13,272 nt of DNA, taken from assembly GCA_031268245.1 (NCBI GenBank), contig JAIRXN010000021.1, forward strand, positions 1 through 13,272, in the 5' to 3' direction. Source of the stretch: Treponema sp. (GTDB lineage: Bacteria > Spirochaetota > Spirochaetia > Treponematales > Breznakiellaceae). Below, one piece after another: positions 1-7,265 of this stretch. The notes under the pieces are model-generated. The model was not told where the DNA came from, ran no database searches, and was given only the letters and a program-made list of their open reading frames with translations. Every line of letters begins with the position of its first letter. Position 1 is the first letter of the stretch. The position numbers and the translations under genes were made by a program.

Positions 1-645
1 CGCAAAACGTTCCTTCAATGAAGCCGCTGCGGGCAGAAAACAGACAAGCCTTCCTTCCTGATAAAAACGGAATGTAATGCCGGGAAAGGCCGCGGCCTTG
101 TCCAGAAAGGCCTGTTTACAGAGATTTGCCTCAGTCCCTTCCCGTTTTAAGAAACGTTTTCTGGCAGGGATACTGTCAAAAAGGCCTATGGCCCGGACGC
201 TGGTACCCTTTGTCCTCATGCTTTGGTTTATGACAGGAGTATTGCCGCCGGGCCCTACACTAAGCTGCCATGCTTCCCGGCCGCCGGTACTGCTCAGTAT
301 TTCAAGCCCGGCAACCGCCGCCGCCGCCGCCAGAGCTTCGCCCCGGAAACCGAGGCTGCAAGCGGTGTCAAGATCCTTCAATGAGCGGATCTTGCTTGTG
401 GCATGGGTCAGCCAGCAGGCGGCAAGATCCTCCCTGTCCATGCCTTCCCCATTGTCGGTTACTTCGGCCCGTCTGGCGCCGCCGCCTTCGATGGAGACTT
501 CAATTTCAGTTCCGCCTGCGTCAATCGCATTGTCGATGAATTCCCGTATTAATGCCGCGGGCCGGTCAATTACTTCTCCCGCGGCTATTTTTCGTGCCTC
601 TTCAGGCGGCAGTACCTGTATTCTGGCGGAACTCACAGCCTTCAT
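1..645 (-). CDS. mutL: DNA mismatch repair protein MutL, N-terminal part (truncated by window edge)
   Basis: MutL couples mismatch recognition by MutS to strand cleavage and excision; its N-terminal half is a GHKL-type ATPase that closes on ATP binding. The visible 215 residues carry the GHKL signatures in order: the KIAAGEV segment at about residues 19-25, the helix with Glu35 and Asn39 (matching E. coli Glu29 and Asn33, the catalytic base and Mg-binding Asn), DNGEGM at 64-69, HATSK at 81-85 and GFRGEAL at 99-105. E. coli Glu32 is replaced by Asp38, a conservative change. The frame stays open to base 1, so the rest of the ATPase and the C-terminal dimerisation/endonuclease domain lie outside. 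The start codon shares one base with the xseB stop (TGATG), so translation is probably coupled. A run of five identical GCG alanine codons follows the GFRGEAL motif. Identification is firm; whether the endonuclease motif exists cannot be seen. Confidence 0.97.
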   Translation of the reverse strand, partial: MKAVSSARIQVLPPEEARKIAAGEVIDRPAALIREFIDNAIDAGGTEIEVSIEGGGARRAEVTDNGEGMDREDLAACWLTHATSKIRSLKDLDTACSLGFRGEALAAAAAVAGLEILSSTGGREAWQLSVGPGGNTPVINQSMRTKGTSVRAIGLFDSIPARKRFLKREGTEANLCKQAFLDKAAAFPGITFRFYQEGRLVCFLPAAASLKERFA

Positions 646-941
646 CACTCTTCATTGTCAAAAAGTCCCAGCTCCGGCGCTTCATCGGAAGGCTTTGCAT
701 CGCCTTCGTTGAGCAGTATCTCTATCCGGTTTTCAATCCTTTCAAGATCCTTTTCAAGGTTCTTTGCCAGCCGTACTCCCTCTTCAAAGGCTTTCAATGC
801 ATCGTCCAGGGGAATGCCGGATTTGCGGATCGTTTCTCCCAGTTCTTCCAGCCGCTCCAGCCGTTCTTCAAAATTTTTCATGCCGGCCGCGGAAACATGT
901 ACGTTGTTTTTTGTATCGCCTTTTGTACCACTCTTAGCCAT
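645..941 (-). CDS. xseB: Exodeoxyribonuclease VII small subunit
   Basis: XseB is the small subunit of exonuclease VII, a cytoplasmic nuclease that degrades single-stranded DNA from both ends to short oligonucleotides; several XseB chains wrap the C-terminal helices of one XseA. The 98-residue product has a polar N-terminal tail of about 20 residues, then the typical helical hairpin (about 21-78) beginning NFEERLERLEELG, with the conserved SGIPLDDALKAFEEGVRLAK turn and second helix, and an acidic tail. It is slightly longer than the usual 70-80 residues because of the two tails. The ATG is preceded by an AGGGGG ribosome binding site about 7 bases away and lies 8 bases inside the end of xseA. 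The stop overlaps the mutL start by one base. The three genes therefore form one translationally coupled operon. Confidence 0.95.
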   Translation of the reverse strand: MAKSGTKGDTKNNVHVSAAGMKNFEERLERLEELGETIRKSGIPLDDALKAFEEGVRLAKNLEKDLERIENRIEILLNEGDAKPSDEAPELGLFDNEE

Positions 942-2142
942 AAGACGCCCCCTGTTTTTTTACGATTGCAGTAATACTGCCTTCCAGCGGCCTGATACAA
1001 AGCTCGTCTCCTGCTTCCGCATCGGAACTGCTGCGGACGAGCTTCCCTGTTTTTTCGTTCAGCACTACCGAAAAACCCCGTTCCAGGATGGAGAGGGGGC
1101 TTGCCGCATTCAGCGCCGTGCTTGCCAGTTCCAGCCTCCGGCGGAGATGTTCCGCCTTGTCCTCCATGCTGCGGATAAGGCCCTCTTTGGCGTCATCCAG
1201 CCGCATCAGGGCCGGCTCCAGTATACGCATGAAACGTTCCTCAAGTTCTTCTATGCCGAAGGGCCGGATAAGGAGCCGCGCCCGCTCCAGCTTTGCCTCC
1301 ATCGCTTCCCGGATATTCTCTCCCAGTTCCCTGATCCGTTCCAGGGCGGCTTCCCGGTTTTCGCTCACCAGTTCTGCCGCCGCGGAGGGTGTAGGAGCGC
1401 GCATATCCGCCGCATAATCGCTCAGGACCCAGTCAATTTCGTGGCCCACGGCGCTTACGACAGGGATCGTACAGCGTCCGATGGCCCGGACTACCGCTTC
1501 TTCGGAAAAGGGAAGCAGATCTTCCAGTGAACCGCCGCCCCGGCCCACGATTAACACGTCGCAGAGTTTCCACCGGCTTGCCTGTTCGATCCTGCGGGCA
1601 ATGAGCGCCCCCGCATCGGGCCCCTGTACCGGAGCGGGGAGTATGATCACCCGCACGCCCGCGGCCCGTCTCCCCAGTATATTGAGGATGTCCCGGACTG
1701 CCGCCCCCGTTGGGGAACTTACCACTCCCACAGTACGGGGGAAGCGGGGGAGAGGCTTCTTTCGTTCTTCATCAAAGAGCCCTTCCGCCGCAAGCCTGCG
1801 TTTCCGATCCTCCAACATGGCGAGGATCTCTCCCTGGCCTGCCATCTCAATCTTGTCGCAGATGATCGAATAGGTGCCCCGGAGGGCGTAGACCGAAAGC
1901 CGTCCCCTGACCCGGAGCAGCATGCCGTCTTCCATTTTGAAGCTCAGATTTCTCCGCTGGTTCTGGAACATCATACAGGAAATGGCGGCCTTTTCATCCT
2001 TCAGAGTAAAGTAGAGATGCCCGGTGCTGGAAGGCCGGTAATTGGAGAGTTCTCCCTCCACCGTCAGAACCGGAAAATTCTCCTCCAGATGCTGTTTGAT
2101 GAGGCCGGTGAGTTCCGAAACGCTGAGTTTGCCGCTGACCAT
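934..2142 (-). CDS. xseA: Exodeoxyribonuclease VII large subunit
   Basis: XseA is the catalytic subunit of exonuclease VII. The 402-residue product has an N-terminal OB-fold that binds single-stranded DNA (about residues 5-100, including TVEGELSN at 27-34 and the GHLYFTLKD strand at 41-49). The catalytic core follows, with VVSSPTGAAVRDI (140-152), GRGGGSLEDL (200-209), AVGHEID (231-237) and SDYAADMRAPTPSAAAEL (241-258), all hallmark motifs. The C-terminal half is long charged helix (about 260-370), expected for the coiled coil that binds XseB, then a small beta segment. It is shorter than E. coli XseA (about 456 residues), but no motif is missing. The ATG at 2142 fits the family's usual start (LSVSELTGLIK nearby). 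No Shine-Dalgarno sequence lies at normal distance and a promoter ends 6 bases before the ATG, so the mRNA may be leaderless. Confidence 0.97.
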   Translation of the reverse strand: MVSGKLSVSELTGLIKQHLEENFPVLTVEGELSNYRPSSTGHLYFTLKDEKAAISCMMFQNQRRNLSFKMEDGMLLRVRGRLSVYALRGTYSIICDKIEMAGQGEILAMLEDRKRRLAAEGLFDEERKKPLPRFPRTVGVVSSPTGAAVRDILNILGRRAAGVRVIILPAPVQGPDAGALIARRIEQASRWKLCDVLIVGRGGGSLEDLLPFSEEAVVRAIGRCTIPVVSAVGHEIDWVLSDYAADMRAPTPSAAAELVSENREAALERIRELGENIREAMEAKLERARLLIRPFGIEELEERFMRILEPALMRLDDAKEGLIRSMEDKAEHLRRRLELASTALNAASPLSILERGFSVVLNEKTGKLVRSSSDAEAGDELCIRPLEGSITAIVKKQGASYG

Positions 2143-2148
2143 GCATCA

Positions 2149-2177
2149 ATAATAAATACTCGCCTTCAAACTGTCGA
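2149..2177 (-). promoter_or_regulatory. Predicted sigma70-type promoter of the xseA-xseB-mutL operon
   Basis: Read on the minus strand, TCGACA (2177-2172) and TATTAT (2154-2149) are separated by 17 bases, each one mismatch from the sigma70 consensus. The predicted transcription start falls on or within a base or two of the xseA ATG (2142), which implies a leaderless or nearly leaderless transcript. This is pattern recognition only, in an AT-rich gap of 47 bases. Confidence 0.5.
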
Positions 2178-2189
2178 TATGTATAAAGT

Positions 2190-3815
2190 ATGAATGCCCT
2201 TGTTGTCTTATACGGCGGAAGTCTCAATAAACTGGCTCTGGAACCGGTATGCGCAGGCCGGAACGCCCTTTCCCTTGCCCTCAGCCGTGTCGCGGCCTTT
2301 CCGGGCGCCGAAAAAACGATTCTTTTGCTCCCGGAAGCTTTTGATGAATCGGTTCTGCCTGCCGCCGGGGATCTGCCCCCCGGTTTCGAAACGCTCAGGG
2401 CGCCGGTCTGGACAAAAAAGAGCCTGCTTGAAACCATTGCCGCCGCTTCCGAAGGCTTCAGTCTGAGTTACTTTGTCTGGGCGGATTGCCCCTTCCTCGA
2501 TGCCGGACTGGCCGGCGCCGTTGCCGCCCGGCATACACGCTATGCGGCCGAGTATTCCTATGCCGACGGCTGGCCTTACGGTCTGGCTCCTGAACTGCTC
2601 TCGCCCGGAACCGCCGGAATCCTTTCAAAGATCATTGCGGAAGACGACGGCCCTGTCGGCCGGGATACCCTGTTTTCCGTGCTCCGGAAGGACATCAACG
2701 CCTTTGACATAGAAACCGAAATTTCACCCGTGGATCTCCGTTCCCACCGCCTGAGTTTTTCAGCGGATTCAAAGCGCAACCTTCTTCTCCTGCGGCGTTT
2801 TGCGGAAGCCTCGGGCGGAACCGTTCCGGACGCTTCCGTCATTTCGGATCTCATCGGGAAAAAGCCTGAACTGCTGCGGACTCTGCCAAAATATTTCCCG
2901 ATTCAGGTTTCAGGCCCCTGTCCTCAAGCCTGCCCCATCTGTCCCTATCCCCATTTCGGCAGGGGCCCAGGCGGGGAAGCCGTTACGGAACGGCGGGACT
3001 TTATGGAAACCGGGGCATTTGGAGAACTTCTGGACAAGATCATTGCGTTTTGCGGGGATGCGGTGATCGATCTTTCGCTCTGGGGGGAAATCGCCCTGCA
3101 TCCCCGCCGTCTTGAGCTTATTGATATGGTTCTTGCCCGCCCGGCCCTCTCCCTGATCATCGAAACTTCCGGTATAGGCTGGCTGTCTTCCGATCCCGGC
3201 AGTATCTGCGCCGCCGTATCGTCCGCGGCAAAACGGGAAAACGATTGCGGCCCGGAGGGAGACATGCCCCCTCTCTCATGGATTGTATCACTGGATGCCT
3301 TCAGTCAGGAACGCTACCTCCAGGCGAGAGGTACGGGTTTTCCGGAGGCATTGGCCTTTGCCCGCCGTCTCCGCAGCCTGTTTCCCGAGGATACATGGGT
3401 ACAGGCAGTGCGGGTACAGGGAACCGAAGATGATATAGAACAGTTCTACCGTTCCTGGAAAGAAGGCGCTCCGAAAAACGGAGGCGTCATCATTCAGAAG
3501 TATGATGATTTCTGCGGGGCCCTTCCCAAAAGACAGGCCTCCGATCTGTCTCCGGTAGAGCGGCAGAGCTGCTGGCATATCATGCGGGATTTCCCGGTAT
3601 TGATAGACGGCAGTGTTCCTGCATGCCGGGAAGATCTGCCGGTATTAAAACTGCCGGTTTTGAAAGAGGGCAGGGCAGGAATTTTGGGCAATGCCCTTTC
3701 CGGAAGCCTTGAAACAATCTGGACACGGGGGGAAGATCTGTACCTTAAACATACGCAGAAAAACTATCCCGGCATTTGTGCGGAGTGCGATGAATACTAT
3801 ACCTACAACTTTTGA
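2190..3815 (+). CDS. Nucleotidyltransferase-like / radical SAM / SPASM protein ('spiro-SPASM' type)
   Basis: Three parts are visible in 541 residues. Residues 1-210 resemble a SpsF/NeuA-type nucleotidyltransferase: a beta-strand start (NALVVLYGG), ADCPFL at 98-103 where cytidylyltransferases have GDNPF, and EYSYADGWPYG at 121-131, which parallels SYSGYAGLPYG in the SpsF-like gene downstream. The nucleotide-binding RLPGK loop is absent, so this domain may be non-catalytic. Residues about 235-440 are a radical SAM domain with Cys244, Cys248 and Cys251 in the CxxxCxxC arrangement that holds the SAM-cleaving 4Fe-4S cluster. The C-terminus has Cys461, Cys479 (after DGSVPA), Cys530 and Cys533, a reduced SPASM/twitch pattern sufficient for one auxiliary cluster. 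I recall a spirochaete-restricted family called spiro-SPASM that this matches; the reaction is not known to me. No ribosome binding site precedes the ATG. The end overlaps the next gene by 26 bases. Family call is good; function is open. Confidence 0.82.
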   Translation: MNALVVLYGGSLNKLALEPVCAGRNALSLALSRVAAFPGAEKTILLLPEAFDESVLPAAGDLPPGFETLRAPVWTKKSLLETIAAASEGFSLSYFVWADCPFLDAGLAGAVAARHTRYAAEYSYADGWPYGLAPELLSPGTAGILSKIIAEDDGPVGRDTLFSVLRKDINAFDIETEISPVDLRSHRLSFSADSKRNLLLLRRFAEASGGTVPDASVISDLIGKKPELLRTLPKYFPIQVSGPCPQACPICPYPHFGRGPGGEAVTERRDFMETGAFGELLDKIIAFCGDAVIDLSLWGEIALHPRRLELIDMVLARPALSLIIETSGIGWLSSDPGSICAAVSSAAKRENDCGPEGDMPPLSWIVSLDAFSQERYLQARGTGFPEALAFARRLRSLFPEDTWVQAVRVQGTEDDIEQFYRSWKEGAPKNGGVIIQKYDDFCGALPKRQASDLSPVERQSCWHIMRDFPVLIDGSVPACREDLPVLKLPVLKEGRAGILGNALSGSLETIWTRGEDLYLKHTQKNYPGICAECDEYYTYNF

Positions 3816-4740
3816 CGATGACATTTCCGGCGCATACACGGCGGTAGGCGGTATGGAAAGCGTGTCTTCAACCGGACTTTCGGCGGTACTGCTTAACCGT
3901 TCCATGGGGCAGCCCAGGAAGAATCTTTTTCAGGAACTGGAAAAGGCAGGTTTTGATTATGTTTTATCCATGGAAGTAAACACAGGACGTTACGATGTGG
4001 AGGATCTTTCCACCCGTTTCCCCTTTGTACGTTTCATCATCTTCAAGGAAGAAGTAAACCTGGGAAAGCAGATCAACCTTGCGGCCCTGGAACTGAAGGG
4101 CTCCCACTTTTTTGTTTTCTGGAACGATCAGCGGCTGCTTTCCGGAGGCGGCGCCGGAGGCATCACCGATAAACTTTCCGAAAGGGAAGATATCTGTACA
4201 GTACCTGTGCTGCTTAATTCGGCCTTTGAGACGCTTCCCACTCTCATATCTCCGGAAAACCTTGGAAGAAAATTTCAAATTATCCGTTCCGCTCCTCCGG
4301 AGGGAGGCAGCGCGAGTCTTTTTCCTTTTGACTGGGTGGGTATTTACAACAGGGATCATTTTATCAAACTTGGGGGCTTTGACGGGGGAATAAACAATCC
4401 CTACTGGCAGCTTATGGATTTTGGTTTTCGTTCCTGGCTCTGGGGAGAAGAAATACGGATGACTCAGGGCATCAAGCTTTCCTACGAAGGGGCAATTCCG
4501 GTTGACGATGTTACCAGGGACGAATACTACAGGCGTTTCTATCTTAAAAACCTTGCTCCGGTTTTCCGCTTTGACAATGCGCATCTGCCCATCCGCCGTT
4601 TCCCCTCCTGCCTCATGCTCAATCCGGGGCATCCGCTGCAGGCCTGGCATGATTATACCGAAGGCCGGCGCTGGGTTTCGGTCAACCATTACCGTTTTTC
4701 CACAGACGCGCAGACGCTGATAGGCAAGTGGAGTCCATGA
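3790..4740 (+). CDS. GT2-like (GT-A fold) glycosyltransferase family protein
   Basis: The 316-residue product probably transfers a sugar from a nucleotide donor, working in the cytoplasm on the product of its neighbours. Evidence is the layout of a family-2-like GT-A fold: residues near 70-95 look like the SFRFPFVRF...NLGKQINLA segment seen where GT2 enzymes read out 'N.G.a.A.N.A', followed by a strand ending in FVFWNDQRLL (about 108-117) at the usual DxD position, and later WVGIYNRDHFIKLGGFD with YWQLMDFGFR around Asp210, the counterpart of the GGFDE...EDxDL acceptor/base region. A classic DxD is missing (WNDQ instead), so metal use or activity may differ. The start chosen has GGAG four bases upstream and lies inside the end of the previous gene; the same frame is open further upstream to 3691 without a better site. 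The stop overlaps the next ATG (ATGA). Donor and acceptor are unknown. Confidence 0.68.
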   Translation: MNTIPTTFDDDISGAYTAVGGMESVSSTGLSAVLLNRSMGQPRKNLFQELEKAGFDYVLSMEVNTGRYDVEDLSTRFPFVRFIIFKEEVNLGKQINLAALELKGSHFFVFWNDQRLLSGGGAGGITDKLSEREDICTVPVLLNSAFETLPTLISPENLGRKFQIIRSAPPEGGSASLFPFDWVGIYNRDHFIKLGGFDGGINNPYWQLMDFGFRSWLWGEEIRMTQGIKLSYEGAIPVDDVTRDEYYRRFYLKNLAPVFRFDNAHLPIRRFPSCLMLNPGHPLQAWHDYTEGRRWVSVNHYRFSTDAQTLIGKWSP

Positions 4741-5450
4741 CCGCAGTAATACTGCAGGCCCGGCTGGATTCAAGCCGGCTTCCCGGAAAGGCTCTGCTCC
4801 CCCTCGGCGGGAAACCCCTGCTCTTCCGGGTAATGGAAGCCCTCAAGACAATTCCCGCCGGCATCCATGTTCTCGCTTCACCGGAAGACTGCAGGCGGGA
4901 ATTCGGTAAAATCGCAGAAGAGGCGGGTTTTGTTTTTTTTGCAGGCCCCAAGGATGATGTACTGCTCCGCTACTGCATGGCAATCCGCCGTTACGGCGTA
5001 AAACGTGTAATCCGGGCCACGGGAGACAATCCCTTTGTCTTTGCCGATGCCGCCCGTATCCTCAATACGGAAGCCGCGGCCCTCAAAGCCTCCTATTCAG
5101 GCTATGCAGGACTCCCTTACGGGGCAGGAGTAGAATCGGCGGACGCAGAGTCCCTTCTCCGCGCCGAGGCGGAAGCTTCCCTCCCCGCGGAACGGGAACA
5201 TGTATGCCCCTATCTCTACAATCATCCGGAACTGTTTTCCCTCCACCGGCCGCCGGCCCCGCTCCGCTGGCAGGGCCCGGATATCAGGATAACTGTAGAC
5301 ACTCAGGCCGACTATGAATGCGCGCAGATTCTCCACGATGCCCTTTCCTCCCTCCCGGCGGAAGAACGTTTCCGCGGAGAAGCGGTTATCGCCGCATATA
5401 AAAGAATGTTTCCCGCATCAACCAATCGCAACGAATCAGGAAGATGCTGA
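4737..5450 (+). CDS. spsF: SpsF-like cytidylyltransferase (CMP-sugar synthase family)
   Basis: This family activates sugars, usually acidic nine-carbon or eight-carbon sugars, by transfer to CMP; SpsF belongs to spore-coat polysaccharide synthesis and is related to NeuA, PseF and KdsB. The 237 residues begin with the nucleotide-binding strand and loop VILQARLDSSRLPGK (4-18), then LGGKPLLFRVMEAL. RATGDNPF (93-100) contains the metal-binding Asp97, SYSGYAGLPYGAGVE follows, and DIRITVDTQADYE contains a second conserved Asp188, the usual SpsF-type 'lT/VDT' motif. All key motifs are intact, in contrast to the related domain of the radical SAM gene upstream. ATG at 4737 is preferred over a GTG at 4728 because GGAG sits just before it and the ATGA overlap with the glycosyltransferase stop indicates coupling. 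It is followed by a PseG/SpsG-like gene, the classic partner of SpsF. The exact sugar cannot be told. Confidence 0.85.
   Translation: MTAVILQARLDSSRLPGKALLPLGGKPLLFRVMEALKTIPAGIHVLASPEDCRREFGKIAEEAGFVFFAGPKDDVLLRYCMAIRRYGVKRVIRATGDNPFVFADAARILNTEAAALKASYSGYAGLPYGAGVESADAESLLRAEAEASLPAEREHVCPYLYNHPELFSLHRPPAPLRWQGPDIRITVDTQADYECAQILHDALSSLPAEERFRGEAVIAAYKRMFPASTNRNESGRC
5438..5443 (+). promoter_or_regulatory. Ribosome binding site deciding the start of the PseG-methyltransferase fusion
   Basis: AGGAAG abuts the upstream ATG at 5444 directly, too close to serve it, but is 6 bases from the ATG at 5450. This favours the second start, which removes two residues (Met-Leu) from the protein. Confidence 0.6.
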
Positions 5451-7234
5451 TGCCCGGCCCGATTCTTGCTGTTCCTGCCATTGAACAGGGCCGGGGAGGC
5501 GGCCACCTTCTCCGTCAGGCTCGTCTTGTCCGCGATCTCCGTTTGAAAAAACGGGAGGCGTTACTCTGCCTTCCCCCCGGCGAACGGGACACGGAAACCT
5601 GTCTTGCCCGTATCCGCTCATTCACGGGTGAGTTTTCCCGGCAGTGGATATGTGTACACGACAGTATTCCCGCAGATCCCGCAATGATCATCCTGGATCG
5701 GTTTCAGACGCCCCCGGAGGAATTTGCCCTTTTGCGGAAAATCGCTCCCCTCATCGGCATAGATGAAGGAGGACCCTGCAGGGAGCGGTTTGATTTCCTG
5801 ATAGATACCCTGCCGGCTCTTCCCCGTGTTTGCCGGCCGAATATGGCGGACCCGTCCCTTTTACCCCTGCCGCTTTGCCGCCGGGAATCTTTTTTTTCGC
5901 GGAACAATGCCTCAGGACGCCGTATCCTTGTCAGTTTCGGCGCCGAAGACGCCGCGGGCCTGGGAGATCTGGCGGCAGAATCTCTGTCGGGTATTGACGC
6001 GGAGATTGTTACTGCAAGAAACATCCCACATCTCCGGGAACAATTAGCCTCCTTCGATCTTCTGGTGACCCATTTTGGCATTACCGCCTTTGAAGCCCTC
6101 CATGCCCGGCTGCCTGTACTTCTTGTATCTCCCACGCCCTACCATGAGGCTCTTTCCAAAGCGGCAGGTTTTACCAGCGTCAGACACTATGCGCGTGTGC
6201 CGTTTTGGGACAAGATCAAGGCGCACGGCATCAGCCGTCTTCCTTCCCTGGCCGGAACTGAGGCTGCCCCCGCCCTTGCCGCGGAATGCCGGGCCCTGGC
6301 GGAAAAGTACGGACTTGCGGAAGTTCCCTCCCAAAGCCTCGCGGACGTGCTGCTGTCTGTTGACATTCACGCGGCGGGCCGCTGTCCGCTCTGCGCCGCG
6401 GAAGCAGCGGTAAAAAAGATACGTTTTGCCGGCAGAAGCTATACATGCTGCCCGCGCTGCGGCGTCATTTACATGAGCCGTTTGAACCCTCCGCCGATCG
6501 AATACGGACAGGCATATTTTTTTGAACAGTATAAAAACCAGTACGGCAGAACCTATCTCGAAGAATTTCCTGAGCTTAAAGAAACGGCAAGACGCAGAAT
6601 CTCTGTCATAAAAAAATTCCTCCCCGCCGCGGGAACCTGTACTAAACCTTCCCTGCTCGACATAGGATGCGCCTACGGCCCCCTCCTGGCTGCCGCGAAG
6701 GAAGAAGGCTTCTCCCCCCTCGGCATAGATCCCGCGCCGGAGGCCGTTGAATGGATCGGCAGGGAGCTGGGCATCCCGGCAAGGCAGGGCTTCTTTCCCG
6801 GAGACTTTCCGCCGGAGATTCTTGCGGACAGCAGTTTTGATGCCGTAAGCCTCATGTATGTGATCGAACACTTCGGCGATCCCCGGAAGGTACTGCAGGA
6901 AATCTACCGTATCCTCAAGCCGGGCGGGGTATTGGCCTTTTCAACTCCTTCGTATTCCGGCGTCTCGGGGCGTACATCCCTCAAGACATTCCTGGAAAAA
7001 AGCCCGGCGGATCACTGGACGGTCTGGAGTCCCCGTCTCTGTAGAAAGGCGCTTGCCGGCTGCGGCTTCAGGGTAAAAAAAATCGTAGTCACAGGCCACC
7101 ACCCGGAACGTTTCCCCCTTTTCGCTTCTTTTTGCCGCGGGCAGGGAATCCTCTACAGATTCATTCTCCTCATAAGCCGTCTTTTCCGCCTCGGAGACAC
7201 CTTCGAGTGTTTTTCCGTTAAGGTTGCCCTATAA
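5450..7234 (+). CDS. PseG/SpsG-like UDP-sugar hydrolase domain fused to zinc ribbon and SAM methyltransferase
   Basis: PseG removes UDP from a modified amino-sugar during pseudaminic acid synthesis; SpsG is its spore-coat relative, with a GT-B fold. Residues 1-300 of 594 match this: GRGGGH at 14-19 with His19 at the catalytic GxGH position, LVSFGAEDAAG at about 160-170, and THFGITAFEAL at 207-217, the nucleotide-binding loop of the C-terminal Rossmann half. A small zinc ribbon follows (Cys312, Cys315, Cys334, Cys337, with an extra Cys333). Then comes a class I methyltransferase (about 380-500): LLDIGCAYG with Asp404 for SAM binding, Asp427 ending strand 2, SLMYVIEHFGDP, and RILKPGG. The final 70 residues include a hydrophobic, aromatic stretch that may touch membrane. 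ATG at 5450 is chosen over 5444 because AGGAAG lies 6 bases before it and it overlaps the previous stop by one base. The three-part fusion suggests sequential sugar hydrolysis and methylation; that is inference. Confidence 0.8.
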   Translation: MPGPILAVPAIEQGRGGGHLLRQARLVRDLRLKKREALLCLPPGERDTETCLARIRSFTGEFSRQWICVHDSIPADPAMIILDRFQTPPEEFALLRKIAPLIGIDEGGPCRERFDFLIDTLPALPRVCRPNMADPSLLPLPLCRRESFFSRNNASGRRILVSFGAEDAAGLGDLAAESLSGIDAEIVTARNIPHLREQLASFDLLVTHFGITAFEALHARLPVLLVSPTPYHEALSKAAGFTSVRHYARVPFWDKIKAHGISRLPSLAGTEAAPALAAECRALAEKYGLAEVPSQSLADVLLSVDIHAAGRCPLCAAEAAVKKIRFAGRSYTCCPRCGVIYMSRLNPPPIEYGQAYFFEQYKNQYGRTYLEEFPELKETARRRISVIKKFLPAAGTCTKPSLLDIGCAYGPLLAAAKEEGFSPLGIDPAPEAVEWIGRELGIPARQGFFPGDFPPEILADSSFDAVSLMYVIEHFGDPRKVLQEIYRILKPGGVLAFSTPSYSGVSGRTSLKTFLEKSPADHWTVWSPRLCRKALAGCGFRVKKIVVTGHHPERFPLFASFCRGQGILYRFILLISRLFRLGDTFECFSVKVAL

Positions 7235-7265
7235 AACAGCCCGGTAAAAATTCCGACAATAGAAT

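Noticed and set aside
655..1530. Long plus-strand open frames opposite xseB and xseA
   Set aside because: They are antisense to genes with clear family motifs, have low-complexity Ser/Arg-rich composition and no domain signature, as expected for shadows in GC-rich coding DNA.
2182..2187. TATAAA just before the ATG of the radical SAM gene as its -10 box
   Set aside because: It ends two bases before the start codon, which would put transcription start inside the coding region, and no -35 match lies 15-18 bases upstream. A downstream start codon would remove the first beta-strand of the domain.
3964..4773. 269-codon minus-strand open frame opposite the glycosyltransferase gene
   Set aside because: It has no recognisable motif or ribosome binding site and lies antisense to a gene with coupled overlaps at both ends, so the plus-strand gene is the real one.
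6044..6871. 275-codon minus-strand open frame opposite the PseG-methyltransferase fusion
   Set aside because: The plus strand carries the THFGITAFEAL, zinc-ribbon and LLDIGCAYG motifs across the same interval; the antisense product shows nothing recognisable.
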